A stretch of DNA of 64,000 bases from contig JABELC010000002.1 of the NCBI GenBank assembly GCA_028455995.1, positions 1,922,001 to 1,986,000 on the forward strand, given 5' to 3'. The translations under genes were made by a program, and so were the position numbers. The notes beneath the pieces were generated by a model that saw only the letters and a program-made list of their open reading frames with translations, was not told where the DNA came from and did not search any database. Below, piece by piece: positions 48,875 to 59,617 of the stretch (positions are counted from its first letter, which is position 1; every line of letters begins with the position of its first letter). The stretch comes from Scleromitrula shiraiana. Its lineage: Eukaryota > Ascomycota > Leotiomycetes > Helotiales > Sclerotiniaceae.

Positions 48875-49801
48875 GTTCGATTCGATTTCATCTGACAAGA
48901 TTCCCTTTACGGATCAACTTCTTCACTTGTCTATATTTCATTTTTCATCTCATCGATGGATCTTGTTTTATAGACATCCTCGCGTTCTTAAAACAACGCA
49001 ATTATTTTTCCTTTGTTTATATTTTATGATACCCGTGCCAATGCACATCAAATGATGGCGGATTTATGGGTATCAATGGCTGGGGCTAGTAGTTGAGCTA
49101 TATCTGGTTCAGCTGGCTGGTCAGACTCATGAAGAGATTTCTTTTCTGTTTGATCGAAAGTAATAAGAAAAAAATATCCAGTTACTCTGTTGGAATTTGT
49201 ACAACATACGAGAACTTGATGGCGTTAATTTTCGGAATAGGAGTATTTGGTTTTAATTCTGCGAATAGCATGGCGTTTTCATATAGGAGCGGATTTGGAT
49301 GGAAATGATTACGATTGCATGGATGCACTGGACACGGGAGGGGAAATGCATTAAAATATAAATCTCAACTCTTTATACAATAGCAAGCAGCTAATCTGGA
49401 TGGTGTTTTCTATGGGGGTATAGGGCTGATACTTTTTGATGATATGAGATTTGTATCATGACCTATTTATGGATTGGCTAGCTTTGCTTGGAATCGTTAG
49501 AAACATATATATCATATGTAATAATGCAGAAGAAACATTTCAAACATCAATTTTGTTGTCGCGTCGTGATTTTTCATTTGTTTTTCTATGATTGCTTTTG
49601 CTGGGCTGAAAACTATCACATTTCGACGCGTTGTTGGTGGTGGTAGGGGGTTGGGTAAACAACAAATAAATATATGATATGATATGATATGATATGATAT
49701 GATAAGTATTCATTTCCAATCTCCAACTCGCAAACCTTTTTCAATTACAATACCACGATATCATATCATCATCACCATCATCATCACAAAACCATCTCAA
49801 A
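48875..49801. other. Intergenic spacer
   Basis: 927 bp between two co-directional genes, with a TATGA repeat near its right end and a CA/TC-rich 5' leader just before the next ATG. No other feature. Confidence 0.6.
49671..49704. repeat. (TATGA)n pentanucleotide repeat
   Basis: About six units of TATGA, 100 bp upstream of the nuclease gene. Confidence 0.9.
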
Positions 49802-51807
49802 ATGGGCGTCAACGAGTAAGTTGCCATTCCTCCCTCATCCCACCCAACATCCCCAAATTCCCTCATCCATGCTAAAATCAATTTTTTTTTTCAAAAAACA
49901 GTTTCTGGAAAGTAATAAAAGACTGCGAGGAAATCATGCCCCTCGAACAACTAGCAAAAGAACATTTTGAGAAAACCGGAAGACCGATGCGTATTGCGAT
50001 TGATGAGGCGCCCTGGAGATATGCGACGTTTATTTCGTATGCGCAGGCGGGGAGGATGGATGAGCGTGTGTACTTTTTTTTTCTTATTTTATTTCCACCA
50101 TTCTCCCTCGATCTTTCCATTCACTTCAATTCAATTCAAGTAAAGTAAAGAGATGAATAAACAAACAAACAAGAAAATTACTTAAAACACGTAACCGACT
50201 AACGCTTTTCTTGCTCAAAGCCTCCACCACCATCGCCCCCCTCAACACCAAAACCACCCACACCTACCTCACACCCCTCCTCACACACCCCCAGCACCCC
50301 ATCGCACCGCTCTTCATATCGGACGGAGGGCGGCCGGCGCGCAAACGCGGGCGCGCAAAAAAAAACCTCCCGCTTTGCGCGCTCGCAGCAACAAACCCTC
50401 AGAGATGTGTGCGGGGAGCTGGGCATAGCGTGGCACGAGGCGAAGGGGGAGGCGGAGGCGGAGTGCGCGAGATTGTGCGCAACGGGCGTGGTGGATGCCG
50501 TGTGGAGCTGTGATGGGGATGGGATGGTTTTTGGGGCGGGGATGCTGGTGCGGTTTGTGAGGGTGGCGGGGAGGGTGAGCAGGGGGTGGGTGGGGGTTGT
50601 GAGGGGGGGGGATTTGGGGAGGTGGTTTTGTGGGGTTGGGGGTCAGGCGTGCGTTAGGGAGTTGTGTGTTTTTTTTGCGGTGTTGAAGGGTGGGGATTAT
50701 GGGAGGGGGTTGAGGGGGGTCAGGCGGGAATGGGTGAGAGCGATTGTGGGGTGGGGTGGGGGGGAGTTGGCTAGCAGGCTTTGTGCTGCGAAAGGGAGAG
50801 AGGATTTGAGGGGGTGGAGGGAGGATTTTAAGACGGCGTTGAGGGGGGTGGGCATGGGGGCCGAGATGTTGCATGTTCCTGAGGAGTGGCCGGATTGGGA
50901 GGCGCTGAGGCTTTATTGTGAGCCGGTTGTTAGTGGAGATGAGGTGTTGTTGAGGTTGGGGGAGGAGTTGAGGAGGATGGAGGTGAGGATGGGGAGGGGG
51001 ACGGGGGAAAAGGAAAGGGAAAGGGAGGTTGGAGAGTGTGGTGATGGGAAGACGGAGGTGGATGCGAGAATTCCTCTATCCCCCCAAGAAAAAGCTAATA
51101 AAAGCGAAGAAAATAAACACCAAAATCAGCAGAGAAAGCTAAAGCAACCGACAGAAAAAGAAGGAGAAGAAGAATCTCAAGTACCCCCATCCGCTCTACC
51201 AAGAATCTCACCTTCAAAGCAAAGTCCGGTTCCGAACAATCTATCAACGATAATCCGATATGAAACGTCGGAGGGCAAATTTGAGGAATTAGATTGCGAG
51301 GGGATTTTTGACGAGGAGTTTGAGTGGGAATTGGAGGAGGAAGTGGGGGAGGTGCAAGAGACAGGAAATTGGGGTGCGGAGGGAGGGGAAACAGGGGATT
51401 TGGGTGGTAGTGTTAAGGAGGTTTGCGGGGCGTCTTTTGATATCGATTCTAGGGCTAGGAGAGGAGAGGCGAAGAGCAAGGGCAAGAATAAGGTAGATGA
51501 GAGAGACGAGGATAGAGAGGTTGAGGCCGATTTTAATTTTGATGTCGATATCGATATTGACATATTGGATAATTTGAGCGAAGATATAGATGGGGACAGG
51601 AATATGAACATCGATATTGACACCAAAGGTCCGGAATACACGGTAGATGGACAAGCGAATGCAAATGGGAATGGTGATGGTGATGGGAGGGTGACTGAGA
51701 AGGCTAGGATTGATGAGGACACGAATGGATTAATTATACTGTATCCTGAACATCCGACGGGACCGTATCTGGAGATGGATTTTAGGGGGTTTGCTTCTTC
51801 TCAGTGA
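49802..51807 (+). CDS. XPG/Rad2-family nuclease, GEN1/Yen1-like, with an internal +1 frameshift in an A9 run
   Basis: Exons 49802-49815, 49902-50065 and 50221-51807 (introns of 86 and 155 nt). Exons 1-2 give MGVNDFWKVIKDCEE and GRPMRIAIDEAPW, the XPG N-terminal domain with its first metal-binding Asp. Exon 3 continues LLTHPQHPIAPLFISDG and RPARKRGRAKK, then must change frame at nine A residues (50357-50365). After that LRDVCGELGIAWHEAKGEAEAEC, DAVWSCDGDGMVFG and GGDYGRGLRGVRREWV form the XPG-I and helix-hairpin regions. Without the extra A the product would be 587 aa. Family members cut flaps or Holliday junctions. The usual SEDVDT block reads SCDGDG but keeps the Asp pair. The C-terminal 200 residues are charged and Asp-rich. 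The break may be an assembly error, since all motifs are intact on both sides. The last exon is extremely G-rich on the coding strand. Confidence 0.75.
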
Positions 51808-52811
51808 GGCAAGGCGGGAGTTCGAGCGGATGATGGATTGAGTAGACGAGTTTTGATAATGGGTCTATGATGGTGGGAGATTGTTAAGATGGCATGTAAG
51901 AACTAGTGATGGTATGGGGTGGACCTTTAGATTTTTACAAATATATATATACTTCCGCATCATATCAAGTGCATTTAGGGAATATCTCCGAACTAATATG
52001 TATCAACTCACGGTGCTAGTGTGTGAAGAGTAATTGGAAAGTTTATATCGACTCCTCGTATGACATTGTTGATGATAAAATCCACCGTTGGACAATTAAA
52101 ATTGTATGTTGTCTGAGCTGATACAACTGACGAGAATATGGAATCCCCCTTTCTCAAAAAAGAGATATATAGATAATGGATGGCAGGTGGGGGCAGCTAA
52201 TTTGTACCCGAGTTGTCCAAGGGCCAAGTGATGATGCTTTTTTAGTCAATTAATCTTATTTCGACATCACAGCAATTAGATCGGCAGTTAGATGCTAGGT
52301 TCACATTTGATCGACTTGGTCAACACTAGAAAAGAGGCTTAGAATATGATATCATTGGTTATTTTAGGACCCACATTATATGTAGACCACATATCCGTGA
52401 TTTCAACCCGCCCCCAAAGTTCTACCTACTCGGGCTGCTACATGTTAGTAAATACGGCCACGGCAGTTTGAGTATTGAACAGGCTCTTTCTTTGTCAGGA
52501 ATTTCAGGTAAGTGGCTATGCAATCCAAAGCTGGGGTTTGTAAGATGTCCAAGGCTGAGCCATGAAAATCTTCTACGTAAATATCGGCGCCGCTTAGTCG
52601 CATCTTTACGTAGAGATCGACAAGTCCATTTTTGTCATACCCATTACCTACATAGGTAGGCTATCATGTACCAAAGTATTTTTTAGGCAGAACTTTCCTC
52701 TGCTTTTCTCTTCTATACAAGTAGTTTGAAATCTCCAAGTTGGATTCAATCAAAAGTTACCTATTTCATACGAATAATAAAAAACCAACATATAGCAAAT
52801 ACACGTACATC
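51808..52811. other. Intergenic spacer
   Basis: 1.0 kb between co-directional genes. AT-rich, no tandem repeats of note and no gene recognised. Confidence 0.6.
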
Positions 52812-53579
52812 ATGGATCAATCTCAAGATAAATCCGGCATGTCGAACGAAAAACAAATATACAATAATGAACCAACCACTCAACCTCCACCACCCTCATA
52901 TACTTATGAAGCACCTCAACAATTCTCAAGCCCTCAATCCCAACCCCAATACCAAATTCCCCATTCCGGTCCCCCACCACCAATAGTGCAAACACCACCG
53001 CTCTTTCCCCCCCTCTTCGGAATCTACAAAGACGGCCTCCGCTCCATGGTCCTCGCAACCTCCAAAGACGCACCCCCCTTCTTCCGTCTCGAAACCCACA
53101 GCGGTCTCTCCAGCAATCCCTCTCTAGTCCTCAACTCCTCAACCGCCATAATGGCAACCGCAGATTTCCATGCCTTTTCCAATTCAACCGATCTCGTGAT
53201 CGGCCAGTCGGGCACCACGATGGAGGCTGATGGGATATTTGCGCCGAGCTATCTGTTGACGTATTTTCATGATGATGGGAGGAGGGAGAATTACGAGTGG
53301 AGGAGGAGTAGTGGGGCGGAGGTGCAGGGGCTGAATGGGTGGAATTCGGGGTGGAAATTGGTGAGGGGGGTGGGAGAGGGGGGGCAGGGGGGAGGGGATA
53401 GTGGGAGGGTGGTGGCGGCTTGGAGTCGGCCGAGTGGGATGAGTTCGAGTAAGGTGGCGAAGGTTGGGTTGTTGGAGCGGGGGTTGGGGGAGAGGTGGGA
53501 GGTTACGGTTGTTATTTCGGCGTTGGCGTTGATTATTAAGGATTTGAGGAGGAGGAGGAATGCGGCTGCTACTTCGTAG
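52812..53579 (+). CDS. Tubby-C/LOR-like domain protein, unknown role
   Basis: Single exon, 255 aa from the ATG at 52812; an in-frame ATG at 52740 would add 24 residues of doubtful value. Residues 1-65 are Gln/Pro/Ser-rich and disordered. The rest shows the beta-strand rhythm of fungal Tubby-C-like proteins: PLFGIYKDGLRSMVLAT, FFRLETHSG, ADFHAFSNSTDLVIG, LLTYFHDDGRRENYEWRRSS, RVVAAWSRPSG, and a final hydrophobic helix WEVTVVISALALIIKDLRRRR. Such proteins may bind membranes or phosphoinositides, but no function is established for this group. The coding strand switches from C-rich to G-rich near 53,200. Confidence 0.6.
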   Translation: MDQSQDKSGMSNEKQIYNNEPTTQPPPPSYTYEAPQQFSSPQSQPQYQIPHSGPPPPIVQTPPLFPPLFGIYKDGLRSMVLATSKDAPPFFRLETHSGLSSNPSLVLNSSTAIMATADFHAFSNSTDLVIGQSGTTMEADGIFAPSYLLTYFHDDGRRENYEWRRSSGAEVQGLNGWNSGWKLVRGVGEGGQGGGDSGRVVAAWSRPSGMSSSKVAKVGLLERGLGERWEVTVVISALALIIKDLRRRRNAAATS

Positions 53580-54053
53580 AGTTTGGAGATGTAGTTTTGC
53601 TTGCGATTGGGTTTGATGCTTTTTGAAGGCTGGGGTGGGTTGAGATACATTTTTCTCTCTGGTAACTTTGAATTTGGGTTCTCTTTGGAAGGGAAGGGAG
53701 GTTGGGGGAGGGGGAAGTTCTAGGATGTTAGGGGAAGGAAATCTCAGACATGGATAAGGAAAGAGGATATACCCATAAACTTACACGGCGTTCACTGATG
53801 GGTTTTTCGAATGTCAATTTCGTTCAATGTTACAATAACAATCTTTATAGGAAACAAGTCTATATGATTTAATCACGCGTCTATTCTAAAGTTTATACAA
53901 CGAAAATAATATTTACCATCAACTTCCAATCCAATTCATATCTATCCTTCTTTCTATATTTCTTTTCATCCATCTACCTTGATTCCCCCCCCATTTCAAG
54001 TTTCCAACATACGATATCCTATATACTAGTGAAACATCCAAGTGATCATCCCT
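53580..54053. other. Convergent intergenic region
   Basis: 474 bp between converging genes; 3' untranslated sequence of both, nothing else seen. Confidence 0.6.
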
Positions 54054-54986
54054 TCAGCCAGCAACCGTAGCAGTTTTCGGTCCATCCACCGTAACAACCA
54101 CCGTACTAGTCGGTCTCCCCGTCTGACTATCCGACGGAATCCCACCACTCGAACTCGAGCTTCTCACCTGAGCCTGAGCCTGCGGTTGACTCGAAGCACT
54201 CGCACTCTCACTCGACGCTGAAGAGGAAGAATTACTCCCCACAAGCGTCGTACAAGCCGCTTCCGGACAATACCCATGATTACACGTAAACCCACAAAGC
54301 CCCACATAAGCAACATCTTCACCCGGAAGTGGATATCCAGGCGTATTAGTTACAGGAGGTGCGGGAATAGCGTTGGCGGAATAGGCAGTGCATGTACATG
54401 GAGAGGGGCAGTAACCGAAATTACAGCAGAAGTTGCAGAGACCGAGGAAATTGTTGGGCCCAGTGCCGGCGATGCAGAATTGGCCGGTGGGGGAGGGAAT
54501 TGGGATTGCTGATACTGGAGAGGAAGAGGAGGTGGAATTGGTGGGGGTTGATGTATTGGCGGGGATAGGGGTGGTGGATTTCTTGTTGGTTTTGGTGTTG
54601 GAGTTGGAGAGACCAACGCCGAGTCCGATGGCTAGTGCTAGGATTGCGAGGGTAAGAAGGAGAAGCAGGATCCAAAATGTTCTTTTCTTCAATCCGCAGA
54701 TTCTCTTTTTGGGTGCTGTGTGTACAGAATCAGGTGGAAGAGTGTTGTGATTGCCCAATTTGTACTCGTTGATAAGATGAAACGCTGGGGGTGGACTTTC
54801 AGGAATATCTCGATTCTCATTGTATGAATGAGGTGTAGGTTTCACATTCATGGGTCCACCATAGGCTGTGTTTGCGGAGTATGGTTGGAACTTTAGATCT
54901 TTGCTGACTGGACTTTCTTCGAGGCCCTCATATGGAGGTACAACTTGTAGACCCTCATGGTCTTTTTGGGAACTCTTCATTGACAT
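54054..54986 (-). CDS. Type II membrane protein with paired cysteine-rich NFGYCP/NHGYCP motifs
   Basis: Single exon, 310 aa. Residues 1-100 are a polar, Pro-rich cytoplasmic tail. A basic stop-transfer flank (KKRICGLKKR) precedes a single hydrophobic helix WILLLLLTLAILALAIGLGVGL at about 107-128. The outside part is Ser/Thr-rich and then has two Cys modules, FCIAGTGPNNFLGLCNFCC with NFGYCPSPCTC, and GLCGFTCNHGYCPEAACTT. This paired motif is familiar from the C-terminal regions of fungal alpha-1,3-glucanases (GH71) and similar secreted proteins, but there is no catalytic domain here. A wall-facing binding or sensor role is an inference. The Ser-rich tail ends in TSTVVVTVDGPKTATVAG. An alternative start two codons downstream is equally possible. 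Confidence 0.65.
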   Translation of the reverse strand: MSMKSSQKDHEGLQVVPPYEGLEESPVSKDLKFQPYSANTAYGGPMNVKPTPHSYNENRDIPESPPPAFHLINEYKLGNHNTLPPDSVHTAPKKRICGLKKRTFWILLLLLTLAILALAIGLGVGLSNSNTKTNKKSTTPIPANTSTPTNSTSSSSPVSAIPIPSPTGQFCIAGTGPNNFLGLCNFCCNFGYCPSPCTCTAYSANAIPAPPVTNTPGYPLPGEDVAYVGLCGFTCNHGYCPEAACTTLVGSNSSSSASSESASASSQPQAQAQVRSSSSSGGIPSDSQTGRPTSTVVVTVDGPKTATVAG

Positions 54987-56523
54987 TGTCTCATTGATGC
55001 AGGGAAAACGAGTGAAATCTTTCTGGGTGAAATGAAATGGAGGGCATTGATAGTATTAAAGGAATTTTCTCAAAGTCTGAAAGAGGTTTAGTATAGAATG
55101 GTGTATATTGTCTTTGTTCCTTCGATGATATATTTATATACACGTGGTTCTTTTTATAAAGAATCACAGTCATCGGGAGTACTCAACCAATCAGGATAAC
55201 AGATTTTGTATTGGGAGAAGAGTTTTATTCTTGCTATGAGGACTTCACCGATGGGTTGGCTTTGTTGTGTTTGGGGAATATTGGTACTATTGTGCGAAAA
55301 ATTTCCATCAAACAAAGGATATGGAGAGAATAGTAGCTGTAGCGAACCGCCACTGCCGAACTAAAACCTTCTAGAATTATTCTACTTACGTGCCTGGTGA
55401 AATGAGTACTTTTGCTTCCTCCCGCTTAGAGACGAATGAGAATCCAATGTTTAACGGCCAATGCTTTTTTCAAAGATAATGCTCAGATATTTCTGAAAGC
55501 AATGTTTGCGTGAACTACTCGGACCTTGACGTGATTCATTGTAGATATAACATACATTTGTATGTTCTGTTTTTGAAATATTCCATGGCACCAAAATGAT
55601 ACAACGTCATAGATTCTACGGAGATTTTGGCTGCAGGAAGGAATGTATCAAGACCTGGCACCCATATGGGATTGTTCAAGGGATAGTGAAATCGGAAAAT
55701 CGTAAGTAGTAGGAAGATTAAGGAGCCTGAGACAACGTAAAAACCATTGAAAGATAGTTGGGAATAAAAGCTTATTTTGAGATAACCTGGTTTTCATTTC
55801 TGAATGATCACCCCACTAGGTATTAGGAAAAGAACGTTATATGAGCGTTCTTGGAATCTGGGATTTTAATGCAGATTAAATCGGTATGATGCATGAAGAT
55901 TACTCCTGCAGACAAAATGCAAAATGTCACCATACCTGCATAACAACATTGCAACATACATAGAGGAGAGCATTGAACTGACAATGAAGACTTTCGTTTC
56001 CTCAACAAATTTGCTCATCACCACCATCATAGTTTCCAAGAATGCTTGAGTTTCTACTTTCTACTTTGAAAACAAAATTGTGAGATGTCTCTTTTCAATG
56101 AACATACGATTGAGATCTCAGAATAAGCAATAAAGAAGCGGAACAAAAAAGGACACAAAAATGCAAAATTTCTCCAACGCACATAGAAATTATATTGACT
56201 ATCGTCTGATATCAAAGATCTGACTGCCTTATAATTGGGGTATGGAATAAATCTATCCGCTTCTTTACTAGATAGACGATATGATCGTAGTGAATTCGTT
56301 ATATCTTCAAACAGATGACCCGGCATAGTGAACTACCGGCATAGAATAGGGAAGGAAAAAACAGACAAAGTGGATAGGATCCACACAGATCAATCGAGTT
56401 AGAATTAAACTTTAAAATAAATCTAATCCATCTTTGTGGTATCAGCCTGAGAATAGAGAACAGTTGAAGTTTTTCATATTATCACACGACGTGATTATAT
56501 AATCTCATCTTACTCCATTTACC

Positions 56524-57220
56524 CTACGGTATCACCTATTCAGGGATATCTTGAATACCATTCAGAGAAAGAAATTTTTGCATTATAATTTAAATTTCAA
56601 TCGTATTATAGATTGATTTTCGGGGAGTGATTTTAAATAATTTAGATATATTTTATTATTTTTTAATTCAGCTAATATATCAAGACTAACCTTGCATTTT
56701 TTATTAATATACTCAAGCTAGTATTAGTAATATATATCATAATATAAATATACTTTTAAATTTCATAATTTTTATAGAAAATTATTTTTATTTCTTTTTA
56801 TTTTTCAAATTCAAATTTTTAATATTAATAAACAATTAGATTAACAATAAACTTATTTATTAATATATAAATCATTAATAAAGAATTAAATAAGCTTTTA
56901 ATTAATAAGAATCCATTAAAACTTGAAAGTTGAATAGTAACTCTATAATTTAAAATCAACAACAAAATCATTTTAAATATAACTTCAAATCGATAAATTT
57001 TAGCCGAAATTAACCTTAAATTTACCCAAAATTAATTCTTGAGTTCAAAGACTAATTTATACTATATAAAATTCAACTTTTAGTTAATTGCAAATTTAAT
57101 ATATTAGTGTTTATAAACTTTTAATATGCCCAAACATTAAAATGGCCGATTTCTTGAAGTTCATTCAGAGAAATCATTAAATTCTCTTCAGATTGACTAC
57201 CTGAATAGGTGATACCGTAG
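56524..57220. mobile_element. AT-rich terminal-inverted-repeat element (degenerate transposon or MITE-like)
   Basis: A perfect 21-bp inverted repeat bounds this 697-bp block: 56524-56544 on the left and 57200-57220 on the right. Just inside, a 21-bp direct repeat (18 of 21 matches) occurs at 56550-56570 and 57153-57173, each containing CATTCAGAGAAA. The interior is overwhelmingly A and T with no open frame, as expected for a copy eroded by repeat-induced point mutation. The flanks are not perfectly duplicated; a TA dinucleotide lies close to each end but at slightly different distances. No transposase remains, so the family is unknown. Confidence 0.6.
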
Positions 57221-57441
57221 AGTTAGATAGACCTTTAACATAAATTTTTAAAAATTAAAAATCGACTTTGAATTAAGAATCGATCTAACTGGATTTATTA
57301 TTGCAGTCGACTACAGAGTTAACACTCTTATAATTAGACTCCGTGGTAAAGGGATTAAACCCTATCGACTATTCTGTCTGTGTGTTCTTGCGAAAACACT
57401 CTAATATATAAGAGAGGTAAATTTCAACCAAGGAAACCGTA

Positions 57442-57470
57442 CCCCCCCCCCCCCCCCCCCCCGCCCCCCC
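57442..57470. repeat. Poly-C tract
   Basis: Twenty-one C residues, one G, then seven more C residues. It is the longest C homopolymer in the window and a likely site of sequencing-length error. Confidence 0.9.
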
Positions 57471-57505
57471 TCACCTCCTTACCCGAGTTTTCCTTAAATT
57501 ATCAA

Positions 57506-57687
57506 ATATCGAGTCAGGAGACCCTGACACGACGCCTCTTATCTACTAGTACTCATATGATAACTTTCTAGCCAATAAACTATTTTAAAAATATGCCAAG
57601 ATTTTTCCAAAATATTAACATAATAAACCTTATCTCAAAACAAAAACAAGAAGTGAATAGACTCGCAATAAAACCTCTCTCTTTATA
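57506..57687. repeat. Diverged direct repeat, copy 1
   Basis: Matches 59036-59279 over its full length with many base changes and small gaps. Shared landmarks are a CTGACACG block, GCCTCTT, GTACTCATATGATAA versus GTGCTCACGTGATAA, CAATAAACTA, and the ending GAATAGACTCGCAATAAAACCT. Several differences are C/T or G/A transitions. It may be a fragment of an LTR or another dispersed repeat. Confidence 0.65.
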
Positions 57688-57798
57688 CCAAAAAGAAAGG
57701 GCATATCTCAAGCCCCTCAACTTTTGAAGATCAACCTTTATAACTCCTCAAAAATACAAACGAATCTCCATAACAGCAATATCAGAAATCGAACAAAC

Positions 57799-58202
57799 AT
57801 GTCCGGTCAACAATCTCAATCTAGCTCCGGTGCCTATGGCAGCTCCAGCAGTGCTGGTGGAAGTGGTTCCCTCAGCTATCCATACACTGTTACCAGCAGT
57901 GGTACCAACAGCCAAGTATACTTCTCTCCCATCTTTGCAACACATCCTTTTTAATGAACATAACTAATCGAATCTTCTCACTAGGGAAATAGTTATGATA
58001 CTCGCTCAACCCCGTCTGGCAGTGGATATCACTACAGCAACAATGGTAAGTCCATTTCTAGCCCTTTTGAGCAGCCCAAAAAATCTGATAACTGGTAGAT
58101 GGCTCCTACTACTACTCCAACGGCAATGGCTCGACCTACCACAGTTCAGCCTCTGGTGGTGCTACTTACACTGCTCCCAATGGCAACGTTTACAAGAGAT
58201 AA
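57799..58202 (+). CDS. Small Ser/Gly/Tyr-rich protein, unknown function
   Basis: Three exons, 57799-57915, 57985-58045 and 58099-58202 (introns of 69 and 53 nt, all GT-AG with conserved codon phase), 93 aa. The protein is almost entirely Ser, Gly, Tyr, Asn and Thr: it starts MSGQQSQSSSGAYGSSSS and later reads SGSGYHYSNN, GSYYYSNGNGSTYHSS and ATYTAPNGNVYKR. There is no signal peptide, no membrane segment and no cysteine. Three well-formed splice junctions in 400 bp support a real gene despite the low complexity. It lies between two copies of a diverged repeat. No function can be assigned; an intrinsically disordered or assembly-prone protein is plausible. Confidence 0.65.
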
Positions 58203-59617
58203 ATTCTCTCGAGTCGAAGAGGATGTATCAGAGCTTTCGTGGTTGTCTTGAAGGAAATTCTCGCAATTGATTTCGGGGTTATAGGTACAACCTTTCTATG
58301 GCATGACTGCAGGGAGAGGATGATAACGATAGTTTCTTTGGTCCTGGTTCTGTAGATCGGGTGGATGGAAAGATACCAGAGCATCACTAGAGCCAACAAT
58401 TGACCTTATTTCGTGAGAAAACTATTTCCCAATTACTTGGGCATGCGTGATTTGTGAATTCTGAGTAGTATCCAAAGTCCAGAGTACGAGTTTGTCGGTG
58501 GTCATCATGCAGCAATTGAGAAAGTTTCCCGCTTCGAAGACCTGCATATGCAAGTTTCCATGGATTTGTTAATAACTTGATACCCAAGTGCGAGAAGGAA
58601 TGGTTATCTGTAATCGAAGTTGGCATGCTTGAAGTTCTAGTCATCCGAAGAATTCCTCGGTGCCGATGATACACTGTTAATCGAAAAATGTTCAGAATCC
58701 CGATGTTTTTATATATTTTTGGCGTGCGTTCCTGAATTAGAACATGCCTGCCCTAAAAGCGGGCCGATATAGTGATAACGGTTGATTGATTGTAGGAAAC
58801 TTCCTGAAGTGTCCGGAAAATTCAATACCGTATAATCTCAACAAACTGAGCTCGATCTAAGTCCAAATAAGTTTAGGATAGCCCCCCTCCCGCTGCTAGC
58901 CATACTCAAAACAGTAATATATTTCCAGTGTTTAAACTCTTTAAACAATCCATTCATCAATCTCTCCAATCAGCTCTTGTGATATCAGCGGGTGCCCTAT
59001 TCTAGATTGGGTTTAAGCAAGCTCAGTTAGTTGAGATATCGGGTCAGGTCCCCTGACACGCCGCCTCTTCTCTATGATTCAGTGCTCACGTGATAAGAAG
59101 AATAATGGATTTTAGCTAATAAACTACTTCAAAAATGTGCTAAGATTCTTCTAAGATATTAGCGTAATTAACCCTTTCTTACGGTAAAAACAAGAATTGA
59201 GTAGACTGTTAATAAAACCTCTTTTTTATATCAAAGAGAAGAGGCATTGAATAGACTCGCAATAAAACCTTTCTCTTTGTAATTTGTATATTTACTCGTT
59301 GGAGTTTAAGGAACGAATAGTTTATGAAAACCAGCAGTGAAGCCGAATATTCATTCGGATGATCCGTTAAATTCCATATCTATATATGTATATAAACTAG
59401 ACATTCCGCAGCTACCAACTAGAAAGTCAGCGAGAAGAATGTGACTCTAGTTACTTTAAAACTTAGCGATATATACTTAAAAGTAACAGCACGACACCCA
59501 AAAAAGCAAAACCAGCGCATCCATCAAATCATCCAAATGCAAAACGCAATCCCCCCCCCCCCAATATACAACTATCCTAAAAGCCGCGCGCATCGAGATC
59601 CAAAATCCAAACCCAAC
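58203..59617. other. Intergenic region with repeat copy
   Basis: 1.4 kb. The first 700 bp show no feature; the right half holds the second copy of the diverged repeat and a short C10 run just before the end of the DUF4246 gene. Confidence 0.55.
59036..59279. repeat. Diverged direct repeat, copy 2
   Basis: Counterpart of 57506-57687 in the same orientation, about 1.5 kb away. This copy is less AT-rich and has an extra duplicated tail: the GACT..AATAAAACCT end block occurs twice, ending at 59,220 and near 59,271. Confidence 0.65.

Larger units (their letters stand above)
54987..57798. other. Large intergenic region with AT-rich element and repeats
   Basis: 2.8 kb. The left part (55.0-56.5 kb) is ordinary non-coding DNA. 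From about 56,520 to 57,220 it becomes strongly AT-rich and is bounded by terminal inverted repeats. To the right lie a poly-C run and the first copy of a diverged direct repeat. No protein gene recognised. Confidence 0.6.
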
